A stretch of DNA of 64,000 nucleotides from Coptis chinensis (lineage: Eukaryota; Streptophyta; Magnoliopsida; Ranunculales; Ranunculaceae): positions 58,925,501 through 58,989,500 of the forward strand of contig CM027378.1 in NCBI GenBank assembly GCA_015680905.1, given 5' to 3'. A program made the position numbers and the translations under genes. The notes below the pieces were generated by a model that saw only the letters and a list, made by a program, of their open reading frames with translations, made no database searches and was not told where the DNA came from. Positions 11,304-22,683 of the stretch are shown here, in pieces (within the stretch, counting starts at the first letter, position 1; every line of letters begins with the position of its first letter).

Positions 11304-11607
11304 GTATGTATTCAGTGGCAGTAATTTACTGGCCTTCTGCATCCTTGTTTTGTTTCAAAAATGCTTTTGTGCTAGGTTCGTCAGATTTACATCTATGTAT
11401 TTCTGGAGTTCGCATTGTTAAGACGTAATTCATGTCTTTATTGGTTTATACATAGTTTGTCAACATGTATCTCAAACATGGGAAGAAACCGTAAATTAAA
11501 GCTATTAATAAATAGTTTACTTTTTCTTGTTTCAGGTTAAACTTTCATATGGTAGATTCTATATGCTAATATAGGAAAGGGTTATGTTCTGTATTTTTCC
11601 ATAATTC

Positions 11608-12010
11608 ATGATGCCTAAAATCACACCTGCAAGTGAAACTATTTCTGTTGTTGAGAATCCTGTATATGTGAATTATTTGGAATTCCCAGATCTGTTGAAT
11701 CGACAAGCACAGGAAAACCAGAACAGGCCTAGTGCATCTGAAACCAAAGTAAGCACACCACTGGTTGGTGCTCAGCAAAGCAACTGTGACCCTGTAGCTG
11801 AAGCACATTCATGTCAGGTTGTTGCGCAACATAGGAACAGTGTGGCATCTGAAGCACACTCACAACAGGTTGGTCAGCATGCTCATGTCACTGCATCTGC
11901 AGCAGATTCACAACAGGCTGTTGGTCAGCAAAGGAACAATGTTACTACCTCTGTAGCAAATTTACAAGTTCATGCTCCTCTAGTAATACCTGCAGAAGCT
12001 TTAGACGGTA
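11608..12010 (+). CDS. Coding segment copy 1 of the duplicated block
   Basis: Reads MMPKITPASETIS, then QENQNRPSASE, STPLVGAQQ, and short His/Gln/Ala-rich repeats (EAHSQQVGQH, DSQQAVGQQRNN) to PAEALD. A donor-like GGTATTATT at about 12008 could join in phase 1 to the acceptor before 12617. It is about 45-55 percent identical by eye to the segment at 13701-14090. The internal EAHS/QQV repeats suggest a low-complexity linker, not an enzyme. Confidence 0.4.
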
Positions 12011-13700
12011 TTATTTTGCCCCGTCATATTTTTGTTTGTTGATTTTACCTTGAAAAGTCCATTTACCTGCATCTTTTAGATTGTTTGTTGCAGTAATTTA
12101 CTGGCCTTCTGCATTCTAATCTTCCTTTTGTTTCATTGGAATTGTCTGTTATTAACTATATATCAGAACAGATGCAGAAGCAGTTTCATCACTCAATTAT
12201 GTACACAATAACAGAGTATAAGTTGTTAACTTGCTGTAATTTATATTGGGTTTTGTTATAGATTAGTTGTGACAGCTGTAATAGGTATAAAATTGATACT
12301 GTCTTGAGTAATGAGGAATATTGTACATTTCTGTAAGAAAACTTTTATTGTTGACTTATATATGTTGCTATACTTGCAGGTCATTCTGTCAGGATTGAGA
12401 TGTCAACTTAAGCAATGCCTCTGCACAAGGCATTACAGGTATATTACATGCCTACTGACACTATCATTTCCATATGCCCATTCTCAGAGAAAGTATTATT
12501 ACTTATTAGTATGAATGTGTTAGAGCAGCAGAACCAGAAGCCCTTCGTTAGTTGTGTACATGCACCATTAACATTTTGCCTATGTTAATCAAAATGAGTC
12601 CCTCCTGTCACTGCAGATCAAGGGATGTTTTCTTCAGCCAACTTAATCAATCCAATGACACAAGTTATTGAAGACATTCTATGATTAGAACCATTGCCTT
12701 TTCCTGCATTTTAGTTTTCGTTGTTGAAATGGAAATATGACACTTGATTATTGAATATTTAACACTATTTTTATTCATTCACTCTGCTTAAGTACAGCAG
12801 ACTTGTTTGCATATATTTTTGATAGTGTAGATCCCACTGGATTGGATATACTAATGTTGCTAATATTGTAATCCCTCTAGACACCAATGATCAAAGGATG
12901 TTCAATCCAGACGACTTCTTCAATTATCATGAGTCTACTCCAGGTAATCCACAACCAGTACCAATGTTTTTCCTGCATTCTCATTTCAGTTTTGTAAATG
13001 ACATATGACCAATCGTATCGTATACATTACATAAGAAGCAGCAATTCCTCATTTTAGAATGTCTACGATCCAAGAAATACAATAAACATATACTACTAAT
13101 TATGTCGCTCGATCATGTTGCCGTCACATCTGGCCTCTTTAATAGCAATAGTGCTTTTTTTTCCAGATGAAAATAGGACATACACTTGGATTGTGGTGGG
13201 GGAGATCCCTCAGTAATATACAATTAATGCATAAAAGCAGCCATGTGATAAAACACATACCATATTATACCGCATCCTATGTTGCTTAAACTTGATCCAT
13301 CCTTGCTTTGTTTCGAAAATTCTTTCACAAGGGCCGTCAGAACTGATGTACTAATTATATCTATGCTTTCGCATTGGTATAGACATAATTGATGTCTTTG
13401 CATTTTCTGTTGACTTATTTTCGTATTATCTACAAAAAACAAATATGAACTTTTGGTTTAATGAGGCTTTTTTCTGGTTATAAGATGAGCTATAGTGGAA
13501 AACAAGAGAGTTACATAATATGTCAACATGCATGTCTTTTATTTTTGTCAGCATGTACCTGAAACATGGGAAGCAACCACAAATTAAAGCTATTGATAGT
13601 TCACAACATCTTTGTTTCAGGTTAAACTTTCATATGGTAGATTGTGTATGTTAAAATAGGAAAGGCTTTATTTATGTTCAGTACTTGTCCACAATTCATG

Positions 13701-14090
13701 ATGCTTAGAATCATTCCTGCAACTGAAACTATTACAGATGATGAGAATTGGGAATGTGTGAATCCTTTGGAACTCACAGATAAGTTGACCGAGCTACCAC
13801 AGGAAAACCAGAACAGGGTATCTGCATCCGAAGTAAGCACTCCACTGGTTGGTGCTCAGCAGACCAACATTGGTCCTGAAGTTGTAGCACACTCACGTCA
13901 GGTTGTTGCTCCACATAGAAACTACAGTGTGGCATCTGAAGCACAATCACATCACGTTGATCAGCATGTCGCTGCATCGGTTGTTGGTCAGCAAAGGAGC
14001 AATGTTACTACACCTGTAGTGAGCTTGCAACTTCATGCTCCTCCACTAGTACCTGCAGAAGCTTCAAATGGCATTATCTTGTCCCCTTGA
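13701..14090 (+). CDS. Coding segment copy 2 of the duplicated block
   Basis: Related to 11608-12010 along its length (MMLRIIPATETI, PQENQNRVSASE, STPLVGAQQTN, VASEAQSHHVDQH, PAEASNGIILSP). The match extends into the non-coding DNA upstream (TTTCAGGTTAAACTTTCATA in both), so the whole intron-exon block was duplicated with a spacing of about 2.1 kb. The donor GGT of copy 1 is GGC here, so this copy may have lost its splice donor or use a GC donor. Confidence 0.4.
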   Translation: MLRIIPATETITDDENWECVNPLELTDKLTELPQENQNRVSASEVSTPLVGAQQTNIGPEVVAHSRQVVAPHRNYSVASEAQSHHVDQHVAASVVGQQRSNVTTPVVSLQLHAPPLVPAEASNGIILSP

Positions 14091-14158
14091 TTTTATTTTC
14101 TTTTTTGTTTTTGGATTTTCTCTTAAGAAATTACTTATACTTGATTGGTTATTTGCAG

Positions 14159-14344
14159 AGTGCCCCCTGCCTGTCACAGTGATGTGCCTAGTGACAACTG
14201 TGAGAGATTTGAATGTGGCCATATCTGCCATCCGCTATGTATAAACTTTTCGGATACTGTTCTGTGCTCCTGCTGCGGTAAGGGAGCACCATTGCCAGAG
14301 TTGGACAGATTATGGAAACCCACAGTGACCATTCTAGAGGTTTA
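14159..14344 (+). CDS. Cysteine-rich last exon, RING-H2-like
   Basis: After an acceptor (TTATTTGCAG) the frame reads ACHSDVPSDNCERFECGHICHPLC and then a CSCC pair, in pieces. CGHICHPLC has the spacing C-x-H-x2-H-x2-C and CSCC gives C-x2-C, as in the second half of a RING-H2 zinc finger (an E3 ubiquitin ligase fold). Only one cysteine of the expected first C-x2-C pair is inside this exon; the other would have to come from the previous exon. The assignment is tentative. An alternative frame entered with phase 1 gives a cysteine-poor peptide ending at a stop. Confidence 0.4.
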
Positions 14345-14599
14345 AAGAAGTCCAATATAATTGATGACCCATCTGCTCTTTTCGCAATTTGAGGCCTACG
14401 AATGTAATTTGAATGATGAGTTTTATGAGCATGTATCAAATATAGAGTAGTGAAGATTGTTTCACTGATATATGAACATGGTCAATTATTTTCTTTCCAA
14501 ATTTAAAATGAAACAGCAGAGGAGAATTGTTTAGTGCATGCATCTCCCTTCTTTAAGTGATGATGGTTTAGTGGGTATTGTGTCAGATTGTGGTGAGTG

Positions 14600-14950
14600 A
14601 TGTGTTAGTACCTCATGTCAAGATACAGAGTGGGTGATAGATACAAGAGCATCTTATCACGTCACACCGTACAGGGGATTATTCGCTACCTATAACTGTT
14701 GTGAATTTGGTGAAGTGAAAATGGGTAACAGTGGCGTCTCGAAGATTATAGGCATTGGGGATGTTCATGTAGAAACCAATGTCGGCTACACCTTGACACT
14801 CAAGGATATAAGACATGTCCCTGACATTCGGCTAAGCCTAATTTCTATTGGGAAGTTAGATGATGTTGGCTTTCAAAACTCGTTTGGTAACGGGGTATGA
14901 AAACTGAGAGAGATTCCATTGAAATAGCCAAAGGGAAGAAAACTTGCTTG
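14600..14950 (+). pseudogene. Ty1/copia protease, 5'-truncated element
   Basis: Start of the recognisable part of a copia element. WVIDTRASYHVTP is the copia protease site, with the usual D-S/T-G altered to D-T-R, which would abolish aspartic protease activity. It is followed by the conserved LKDIRHVPDIRLSLIS segment. No gag and no 5' LTR are seen upstream, where host-like sequence begins within about 250 bp, so the element is truncated. Confidence 0.8.
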
Positions 14951-14984
14951 CTTTACAAGACACATGTTAGTTTGTGTAAAGCAG

Positions 14985-15850
14985 AGTTGAATGCGGCACA
15001 AGAAGAAGCTTCATCTGAACTATAGCATAAGAGGTTGTCATATGGGAGAAAAAGGCATAGAAATTCTTGTCAAGCAAAAGGCATTGCCAAACATAAAAGG
15101 TACATATTTAAATATATGTACTTATTGTTTTGTTGGAAAGCAACACAGGGTGTCTTTTCAAAGATTCCCTTCTCACAGAAAAGAGAATGTCTTTGAGCTA
15201 GTACACACAGATTTATGTGGTCCTATGAAAGTGAAGTCCCACAGGGAGTTTTGTACTTCTTGAGTTTTATTGATGATGCGTCAATAAAGATATGGGCATC
15301 TAGTTTGAAGACCAAGGATGAAATACTTGGCGTGTTCAAGACTTTCCATAGCATGGTGGAAAGAGAGTCAGGGAAGCCTTTGAAGTGTATTCGCTCAGAT
15401 AATATGGGAGAGTACATTGGGCCATTTGAAGAGTATTGCAAGAGTCATGGGATTCGTTATGAGCAGACCATTCCCAAGACTCCATAACACAATGGTATAA
15501 CTTAGAGGATGAACCGTACCATTGTAGAGAGGATGAGATGCATGTTGTCTCACTCTAAGTTATCAAGGAGTTACTGGGTAGAAGCAATGTGCACAGTCGT
15601 ACATGTGATCAACCTATCGCCTTGGAACTTCTAAATAGTGATTATCCAGAGAGAGTATGGTCAGGCAGAGATGTTGATTATGGATACTTTAGGGTATTTG
15701 GGTGCAGGGCATTTGTTCATATTTTCAAGGATGAGAGATCCAAGCTTGATGACAAAGCCAAGTAGTGTATTTTTCTAGGTTATGAGGATAAAAAGTTTGG
15801 CTACAAACTTTATGATCCGATTAACAAGAAGGTAATCCGAAGTCGAGATG
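14985..15850 (+). pseudogene. Ty1/copia integrase, disrupted
   Basis: GAG-pre-integrase (GCHMGEKGIEILVKQ, CTYCFVGKQHRVSF) leads to the integrase core: HTDLCGPM for the first Asp and IRSDNMGEYIG for the second. The region corresponding to N-G-x-x-E-R-M-N-R has a TAG where the catalytic Glu belongs (about 15502). Frameshifts occur near 15240 and beyond. The downstream part is split over frames and contains more stops. Confidence 0.8.
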
Positions 15851-15852
15851 TT

Positions 15853-16932
15853 ATGTTCTTGGAAGACCAAACCATAGCTGACCTTGAGAATGGTGAGAAG
15901 CTAGAAGCTTTCATAGATGATCTTGTTGACTTAGAACCAGAAGTTCCTACTATGGAACGTGTAGAAGGCATTGAGAATGCAGAGAACTATGGGTTTGAAG
16001 CTCATGATGATGATCATATTGCTCATGATGGGATAGAACCTATTGATATAGAAGATGCAGAAGAAGTGCATGAACCACCACTTGAACAAGCAAAAGTGCA
16101 TCCTCCTGAGCCACTAGAAGATAGGGTAAGGAGATCCAAGAGAGAAAGACAAGCTTCAACCAGGTATCCACCACATACGTATGTTTTACTATCTGATGGT
16201 GGAGAACTTATGTACTATCAAGAGGTTCTTGAAGGTATAGACAAGGAGAAGTGGTTGAAGACCATGCATGATGAGTTAAGTTCTTTGCATAAGAATCACA
16301 CTTATGACTTAGTTGAGAAACCGAAAGGAAAAAAGTTCTCAAGAATAAGTGGATCTTCAAATCCACATCCAAGGCATAAAGCTCGCCTTGTTGTGAAGGG
16401 ATTTGGTCAAAAGAAATATATTGACTTTGATGAAATTTTCTCTCCTGTAGTTAAGATGACTTCTATCAGGGTGGTATTGGGTCTTACCACAAGTATGAAC
16501 CTAGAGATTGAGCAACTAGATGTCAAGACAGTTTTTCTTCATGGAGACCTTGAAGAAGATGTCTACATGGACCAGCCATAAAGGTTTGAGGTCAAAAGCA
16601 AGGAGCACCTGGTATGCAAGCTAAGAAAGAGTTTGTATGGGTTGAAGCAGGCACTAAGACAGTGGTACATAAAGTTTGATTCCGTTATGATGAAGCATGG
16701 CTACATGAAGTCCGCTTACGATCATTGTGTGTTTGTTCAAAAATTTCCAGATGGGGATTTCATAGTGCTCTTGTTGTATGTGGATTATATATTGATAGTT
16801 GGACAAAACATCAATAAGATATCCAAGCTGAAGAAAGACTTGAGTAAGTCATTTGAGATGAACGATTTGGGTCAAGCAAAGCAGATAATTGGGATGCGGA
16901 TCACTCGTGACAGAAAGAGTGGAAAGTTGTAG
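15853..16932 (+). pseudogene. Ty1/copia reverse transcriptase, disrupted
   Basis: An acidic linker (about 15853-16130) precedes the RT domain (EKWLKTMHDELSSLHKNHTY, FDEIFSPVVKMTSIRVVLG, then YGLKQALRQWYIKFDS). A TAA at about 16579 splits the domain. The catalytic YVDD box reads YVDY (about 16780), so the second aspartate is lost; the related fragment at 61.4 kb keeps YVDD. The protein is close to Tork/TNT1-type elements by its KSxYGLKQAxRQW and LLLYVD segments. Confidence 0.85.
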
Positions 16933-17749
16933 TTTTCTCAAGAAAGCTACATTGAGAAGGTGTTGAAGAGATTCAACATGAATCAAGCGAAGCCAATCAG
17001 TTGTTCGCTTTGTGGCCAGTTCCGCATGACCAAAGATGTGTCCAAAGGGTGAGCATGAGCATAGTCAAATGGAAAAGATTCCTTATGCATCCGCAGTGGG
17101 CAGCTTGATGTATGCAATGGTGTGTACAATACCGGATATTGCTTTCGCCGTTGGTGTTGTAAGTCGTTTTCTGTCAAATCCGGGTAAAGAGCATTGGGAA
17201 GGTGTTAATTGGATATTGAGATATCTCAAGGGCACTTCTAAAGCGTGTTTGTGTTTTGGTGGGAGTAAAACCTTGCTTGAAGGTTACACAGATGCAGACA
17301 TGGCAGGTGATGTTGATTCTATGAAGTCCACTTCCAGTTATCTGTTTACTTTTGCAGGGGGAGAAGTTTCTTGGCAATCTAAGTTGCAAAAATGTATTGC
17401 CCTCTCTACTACAGATTCCGAGTATATTACAGCCACTGAGTGTTGCAAAGAGATGTTATGGATGAAGAGGTTCTTCGATGAACTAGGGGTAAAGAAGAAA
17501 CAGTTTGTAGTTCTATGTGACAGTCAGAGCGCCATCCATTTAAGCAAGAATCCGAGTTTTCATTCTAGATCCAAACACATACATGTACGTTATCATTGGA
17601 TTAGAGAAGTTCTCGAAGACAAGTATTTGTGTATTGAGAAGATCCATACTAACAAAAACGGGTCTAACATGATGACCAAAGTCTTACCGAAAGGTAAGTT
17701 TGATGTTTGTTGTGCTACCGCCGAAATGGTAGCACACTCCTCCTGTTGA
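16933..17749 (+). pseudogene. Ty1/copia RNase H, 3' end of pol
   Basis: Contains the late RT region and RNase H: YASAVGSLMYAMVCTIPDIA, GYTDADMAGDVDS, SWQSKLQKCIALSTTDSEY and LCDSQSAIHLSKNP. Catalytic positions (D in TDAD, E in SEY, D in CDSQ) are kept, and the frame 17036-17749 is open to the natural end. It is separated from the RT by a stop at about 16930 and a frame change. Confidence 0.85.
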
Positions 17750-17801
17750 TTTGGGAATGCATGGAGGTATCCCCCCTCACTGTTCCGGAGGGGAAGATTG
17801 G

Positions 17802-18345
17802 TGTTATCCCTCACATGAGAATGAGTATGAAGGAAAGAAACAGGTACTGTTCATGTGAAGAGGTCTGAGCGCGCACACGCTCAGATTGGCCATGACCAAG
17901 GTGCACCCGCGCCCTTGCCATGAAAAAGAAGATAGTTTTTTTTTCAGCCTCTTACAAAACATGTCTACTAGAGTTTTGGGATGGAAAAATAAGAAAGCAC
18001 GCACGCGCTCAGATTGGCCTTGCCAAGAACGTGCCCGCGCTCATGCCTTAACATTTCAAGTTTCGATTTTTCTAAAGTAAATGCGAAATTTTGCAAACGT
18101 GCCGAAATTTTAGATTACTATAAAAACAGAAGTTAGGTTCTGGAAAACTAAGTCTTAAATAGAAACCCAATTTTGAGAGCAATCAAAATTGAGAGAGAAC
18201 CTTTGCAAAGAGAAAAAGCTTGTAAGGAGAGAGGAGGGAGACTTGAGAGGAGTGATTGTAATCTTCCTTCCCAAACTTATAAAAGGATTAGCTCTTGTGG
18301 AATTAAGCATCATTGGCCGAACCACGGTACATATTTGTGTTGTGG
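17802..18345 (+). mobile_element. Copia 3' LTR, first part
   Basis: Begins TGTTATCCC right after a purine-rich GGAGGGGAAGATTGG stretch that follows the pol stop by about 50 bp, as expected for polypurine tract plus LTR. It is interrupted at about 18346 by the chromovirus LTR. The remainder is at 44509-45102. Confidence 0.6.
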
Positions 18346-19924
18346 TATAACGCCCCAATTTCTATAGCATTCCATCCGGCCGGTCTGAAACACTAAAGAA
18401 ATGGCACTAGAACTGCATCAAGTTCACAAGGCTAAAATAAAAGCTTGAAAGAGTATTCCATCCTAGAGGAGATGTGTAAAGATGGAAGTTTACAAAACTA
18501 TCAAAGTTTGATAGTTACAACTAAATCCAAAAATAGAGATTACAAGATCACATCTTAAAATAGATCCAAGGTTTTGCATACCTTTGTAAAACAACAAAAT
18601 AACCAAAAGACATGAACAAGACAAGAACCCACTAAGCTTATCTAAGCGACACTCCGTCAACTACATGGATCACCTGCAAAAGAATTTATATAAAGACGTC
18701 AACGCGCCGAGCAAGCAAATCTATCAACAAGCCATTAAGATAATTAGAATATGAATTGGAAACAAGGAAAATAAAACACACAACACAATATACCTTATGA
18801 TAAATCTCAAATATATTAAACATCACTTTGCATAACACATAACAAATACCGAGGTCTACATAACATATAGGTAATACATTCTCATACGTATATGGTACAA
18901 ATGGTTCTTCACCATTCACTCAAGGTATCGATCGCCATGTTTAGCAGTGCGTTCAACATGGTAGTCCCAACTCTACCGCCACTCTAACCCATGGGTTCAA
19001 CATGATCGAAGCTGCCACTTTCGTCAAAGTACGTGGATTCAACGTACGCCCCTTGAGTGACCTGGGTTCAACGTGAAGACCATTCCCATAACCAATAATC
19101 ACAAATATGTATATCCAACACTTAGATAATAAAATCAATTCCACCCCAAATAATGTCAATACGAAAGTAAAACATAATATACCAATTTTTGAGAATAGAC
19201 ATCATCCTATTGTCATGGATTAGTATATTACTACTGTCTAAACACTATCATATAATAGGAACGTCTAACAAGCTTATCATACATCATTTCTTCCTTCACA
19301 CAATAACTATACAAGCTAACACTTATTACTCGATATTCAATAATAAGAAAAATCACTTCATAAAGAACAATTACTAATCTCCTAGATAATTTAGAATATA
19401 ACTAATCATAATCAAAGCATAAATACTCTATAATTTATAGATATAAAAGCTATAACACTAATTGTTAATAATACAATATATTTCTACTCATTTTCAACCA
19501 CAAACTCCAATTAAACTTAAGGAGATTTGAAGGTAGAGTCACTTGCCTCGACTCCTTTAGCTTTAAATAAGATCAAACCCACGAAATATCTTTGATTTAG
19601 CTCCAAATCCGACACCCCACCAAAACCCTACTTTGTATATTATAGCAATTGTGAAGAAGATTGATTAGAAGGTCTTTAGCCACTCAACTAATTGGGAAAA
19701 GTGCATATACTTGCCCCACAACAAAACCGTAACCTATCTCTTGTGGAGACATTGAGAAAACAAAGATCGAGATGAAAGGAATAAGAAGTCGAAGTCCAAA
19801 TCGAATAAGGTGTACGCACTGTTTTTTCCTTTTTTTGTGGGTTTTCTTCATGGGTTGAAAGGTACTAGGTTATTATTGGGCCTAACACAAAAAAAAAAAG
19901 CCCTATTACTATATATAAGGTTTG
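18346..19924 (-). mobile_element. 3' LTR of the Tekay-like chromovirus (left copy)
   Basis: Matches 42932-44508 over its whole length (for example AACGCCCCAATTT at the left edge and CTATATATAAGGTTTG at the right). The element is read on the minus strand, so this left copy is the 3' LTR. The expected terminal TG on the left reads TA, and the inner edge reads TTTGGGG in place of TTTGCA. No clean target duplication was found, which may reflect decay of the ends. Confidence 0.8.
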
Positions 19925-20193
19925 GGGTATACTTCCACACTTAAAAAGAATTTCGCCCTCGAAATTCAACATTGCTAAAATATAAAGATCTCGGCAAACC
20001 ACTTCTTAATAGTACACAACAACTAACATAACCAACGAATAAGACATATAAAGTATACCATAAATTTAGAAATGCAAACTAGTTTAATCTAACATGTCAT
20101 ATTCATATCAAACAGATATCACTATAATACTCATCATAACGGTGTGAGGTGAACTCTACAGTCTTAAGTTAACACACACGGTGTACCTTACTC

Positions 20194-20437
20194 CTAAAAA
20201 AGACAAGGATACTCCGCTCGAATATCAGCCTCTCGCTCCCAAGACGCTTCATGCTCACTGTGATGACTCCATACTACCTTAACTAAGTGTAGTGTGTGTT
20301 CCTTACGGTCGATGATACGTAAAGGAACCTCCTCATAAGAAGCATCAGGCAGAAGAGTCACCTCATCCAAGTCAATAACACATGGATGATCATCGTCTTT
20401 TAAATGCTTCCTCAACATTAACACATGGAAAACATTA
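20194..20437 (-). pseudogene. Chromodomain at the integrase C-terminus of the chromovirus
   Basis: The translated end of pol reads PLRIIDRKEHTLHL, VKVVWSHHSEHEASWE and READIRAEYPCLF in sequence. The W-x-H-H-x-x-E-x-x-W-E-x-E pattern is the CHD type of Tekay and related chromoviruses, which tether integrase to chromatin. It identifies the clade more securely than the RT does. The short stretch itself is open, but is separated from the core by a frame change near 20430-20480. Confidence 0.85.
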
Positions 20438-20957
20438 TGAACTCCAGCAAGCCGCTCAGGTAGCTCTAAGAGGTATGCAACCTACCATATCCTGTCCATT
20501 ATACGGAAAGGTCCAACATATCTCGGTGACAACTTGCCTTTCTTACCAAAACGCTGAATGCCCTTCATGGGGGAGACCTTTAACAATACAAAGTCATCTC
20601 TTTGAAACTCCAAATCTCTGCGGTGTCTATCAGCGTAACTCTTTTGTCGACTCTGGGCTGTGCAAATCCTATCTCTAATCAAAGTCACCTTCTCTATAGT
20701 TTCCCAAACCAGGTCAGGTCCTAAAAGCGTAGCTTCACCTATCTCAGCCCAACATACTGGAGATCTACAAGGTCGTCCATATAAGTCTTCATAAGGTGCC
20801 ATGCCAATAGTCGACTGATAGCTGCTGTTATATGCAAACTCCACTAATGGTAAATGCTCCTCCCAACCACCCTTAAAATCCAGTACACACGCTTTAAGCA
20901 TGTCCTCTAGAATCTGGTTCACCCTCTCAATCTGCCCATCACTTTGAGGGTGATAAG
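20437..20957 (-). pseudogene. Chromovirus integrase, C-terminal half (after the Athila insertion)
   Basis: Contains the catalytic Glu segment (YHPQSDGQIERVNQ), the conserved EFAYNSSYQSTIGMAPYE and CRSPVCW, and the GPF-type C-terminal region (LSPRYVGPFRI). The N-terminal half is at 38792-39380. The frame at 20957 continues exactly at 38792 when the 17.8 kb insertion and one copy of CAATG are ignored. Confidence 0.9.
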
Positions 20958-20962
20958 CAATG
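20958..20962. repeat. Target site duplication of the nested Athila (left)
   Basis: CAATG, repeated exactly at 38787-38791 on the other side of the element. Confidence 0.9.
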
Positions 20963-22683
20963 TGATAAAACACTGGTATTACACGTTTATTGTTTTCAGT
21001 TACTTATTTTCTTAAGTCCGAGGTCCACAGTCCAAAGTCCGAAGTCCAAAGACCCAAGTCCAAAGTCCAAAGTCCAACGTCCGTATAGTCGTACGTTTTA
21101 GTCAAGTTACCTTACTCACGTGGGTTTGGTAGGATAGGTCGAGTAAGGGATCGTTCAAACCTTAGGGCTCGGAAAAGGTTCACAACTGGAATTATAACTT
21201 TTGGTGAGTACGATTTTAGGTTTTTTTTAGTTGGTTTTAATTAAATTAACGGTAATGCAAATAATGTAAATTACTACGGTGATTATATGTAGGTAAACCA
21301 AAATAAAGAAACAGGGAGAGAGTAAATCATACTCATGTAAGAATCATTTTTTAACAGTTTATATTACCACATCACTACATCTCTAATTGCCTCGTGTTGG
21401 AGGCGGCGCCGAAAGTATTGATCCCTAGCGCATGCCCACATCTCTGAGCCGCATCACACTAGCATAAAGAGTTGAACTAATATTTCATCTCTAGACTATC
21501 ATTTCAGCTCCTGGCTCGATTCCACATCAGCTGGACAAATTGGAGAGCTGTCTGACACCATAGAGTCGCGCGCGAGACATTTTGGGTCGCGCCCGAGACT
21601 GTTCTGGAGCATCAGCACTCCAAATTTGTACAGTCTCAGTCATTTTGGGACCGGATGTCTAATCTATGCCTAATTCCTAAGTAGTGATTCTAGAATATTA
21701 ATGAGTCAATCTAGATTCTCACACGAGCAGCATAACCCTCCCCCTGAGGGGGGGGATTAGCTCATGGTCATTGAAGGAATAATAAAACTTGTTGTATACA
21801 TTAAGTAAATAAATGTAGGACAGGAATTACACTAGAAAAGAAATGACTGTTATTAAGGGTAAATGACTTACATTATTTAAGCTGCTGGAAAGTAAATAAC
21901 GGAATGTAAGTGCTGAATTAAAACTAACTACTGCTAAGCGGAAACTAGAACATAAAATGCTGAAGGAAAATATATGAAGGCTACCCCCTCATATATATAG
22001 GCTGATGTCCATGAATGATTTAATTGAGTTTTAGCCTTATGCTAATTGAAACATTCAAAACTTTGAGAATCAAAGTTTTGTTTTTATCCGTTTTAATTTT
22101 GTCTTTTACCTTATTAAGGTTTCGTCCTTTAGCTAAGTTCAATTCAAACCACCTGGTTTGAATTGGTATGTGTCTTCTATATTGCGAGGTGGCACCAAAT
22201 TAAAACCATCACTTGCCACCTGCCTATGTTGACTCGTCATGCCTTCTGGGCCTGCAGAGTGGGTCCACTTAGTATGTCCAAGCATGCACCGATTTTGGCG
22301 TTTTACAAACTTTTCGTCTTTCGCGTAGAGTTTGTCGCCCTGGTCGCTCTGGCAGTTCACTAGCCAACGTCGACACCCCGATTTATCCGATTTGAGCTTC
22401 GGAAGTTTGCTGCTTCTTTATATGTGGACCTGTTCTGTACTGGTTTTGTTCTTTTGGAAACTTCGGCTCTAGTCAGGCTCTGTTTGGCTTCACTAGGGTT
22501 GAGTGGGAAACTTCAAATATTCTAGTATTCCCGTACTTCATGCATGTTTTATCATTATATTCATTTTAAACACGGAAACCTGCAAAAATACGAAAATATA
22601 ATTATTGCATGATTATTAAACACATAATCGATCAAAATGCTATGTCTCTCGGGGTTTAATATTACAGTTTTGGGTGCTTATCA
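20963..22683 (-). mobile_element. 3' LTR of the nested Athila element (left copy)
   Basis: 1721 bp, starts TGATAAAACACTGG and ends GGGTGCTTATCA. It pairs with 37082-38786. The element is transcribed on the minus strand, making this the 3' LTR. The first 120 bp hold a run of short repeats of the type AGTCCAAAGTCC. Most of the LTR is nearly identical to its partner, but patches around 21397-21740 and 22280-22325 differ strongly. Confidence 0.9.

Larger units (their letters stand above)
10338..14345 (+). other. Unidentified multi-exon host-like locus with a duplicated segment
   Basis: Splice-like signals suggest a 5' untranslated exon (about 10338-10494) and a coding exon starting at ATG 10925. 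That exon is polar and low in complexity (N-rich, RRRDRDSSTSS, SYSSQG-like) and ends at a donor GTATGT after 11303. Two related blocks follow at 11608-12042 and 13644-14090, then a cysteine-rich last exon. Small exon-like pieces at about 12617-12684 (DQGMFSSANLINP) and 12882-12943 (NDQRMFNPDDFF) resemble each other. I could not join all pieces in one open frame: the acceptor at 11535/11536 leads into a stop. The locus may be a pseudogene, or my exon model may be incomplete. No family is recognised for the N-terminal part. Confidence 0.45.

Noticed and set aside
14345..14600. A 5' LTR or primer site for the copia element
   Set aside because: No sequence resembling the LTR start TGTTATCCC and no tRNA-like site upstream of the protease; the element is truncated.
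18330..18346. Target duplication for the chromovirus (TGTGTTGTGG against TGTTGTGTG at about 44519)
   Set aside because: The similarity is out of register and not adjacent to the LTR end, so it was not counted.
22139..22363. Overlapping ORFs in the Athila LTR, also at 38275-38499
   Set aside because: Short frames in non-coding LTR sequence, not conserved between the two LTR copies.
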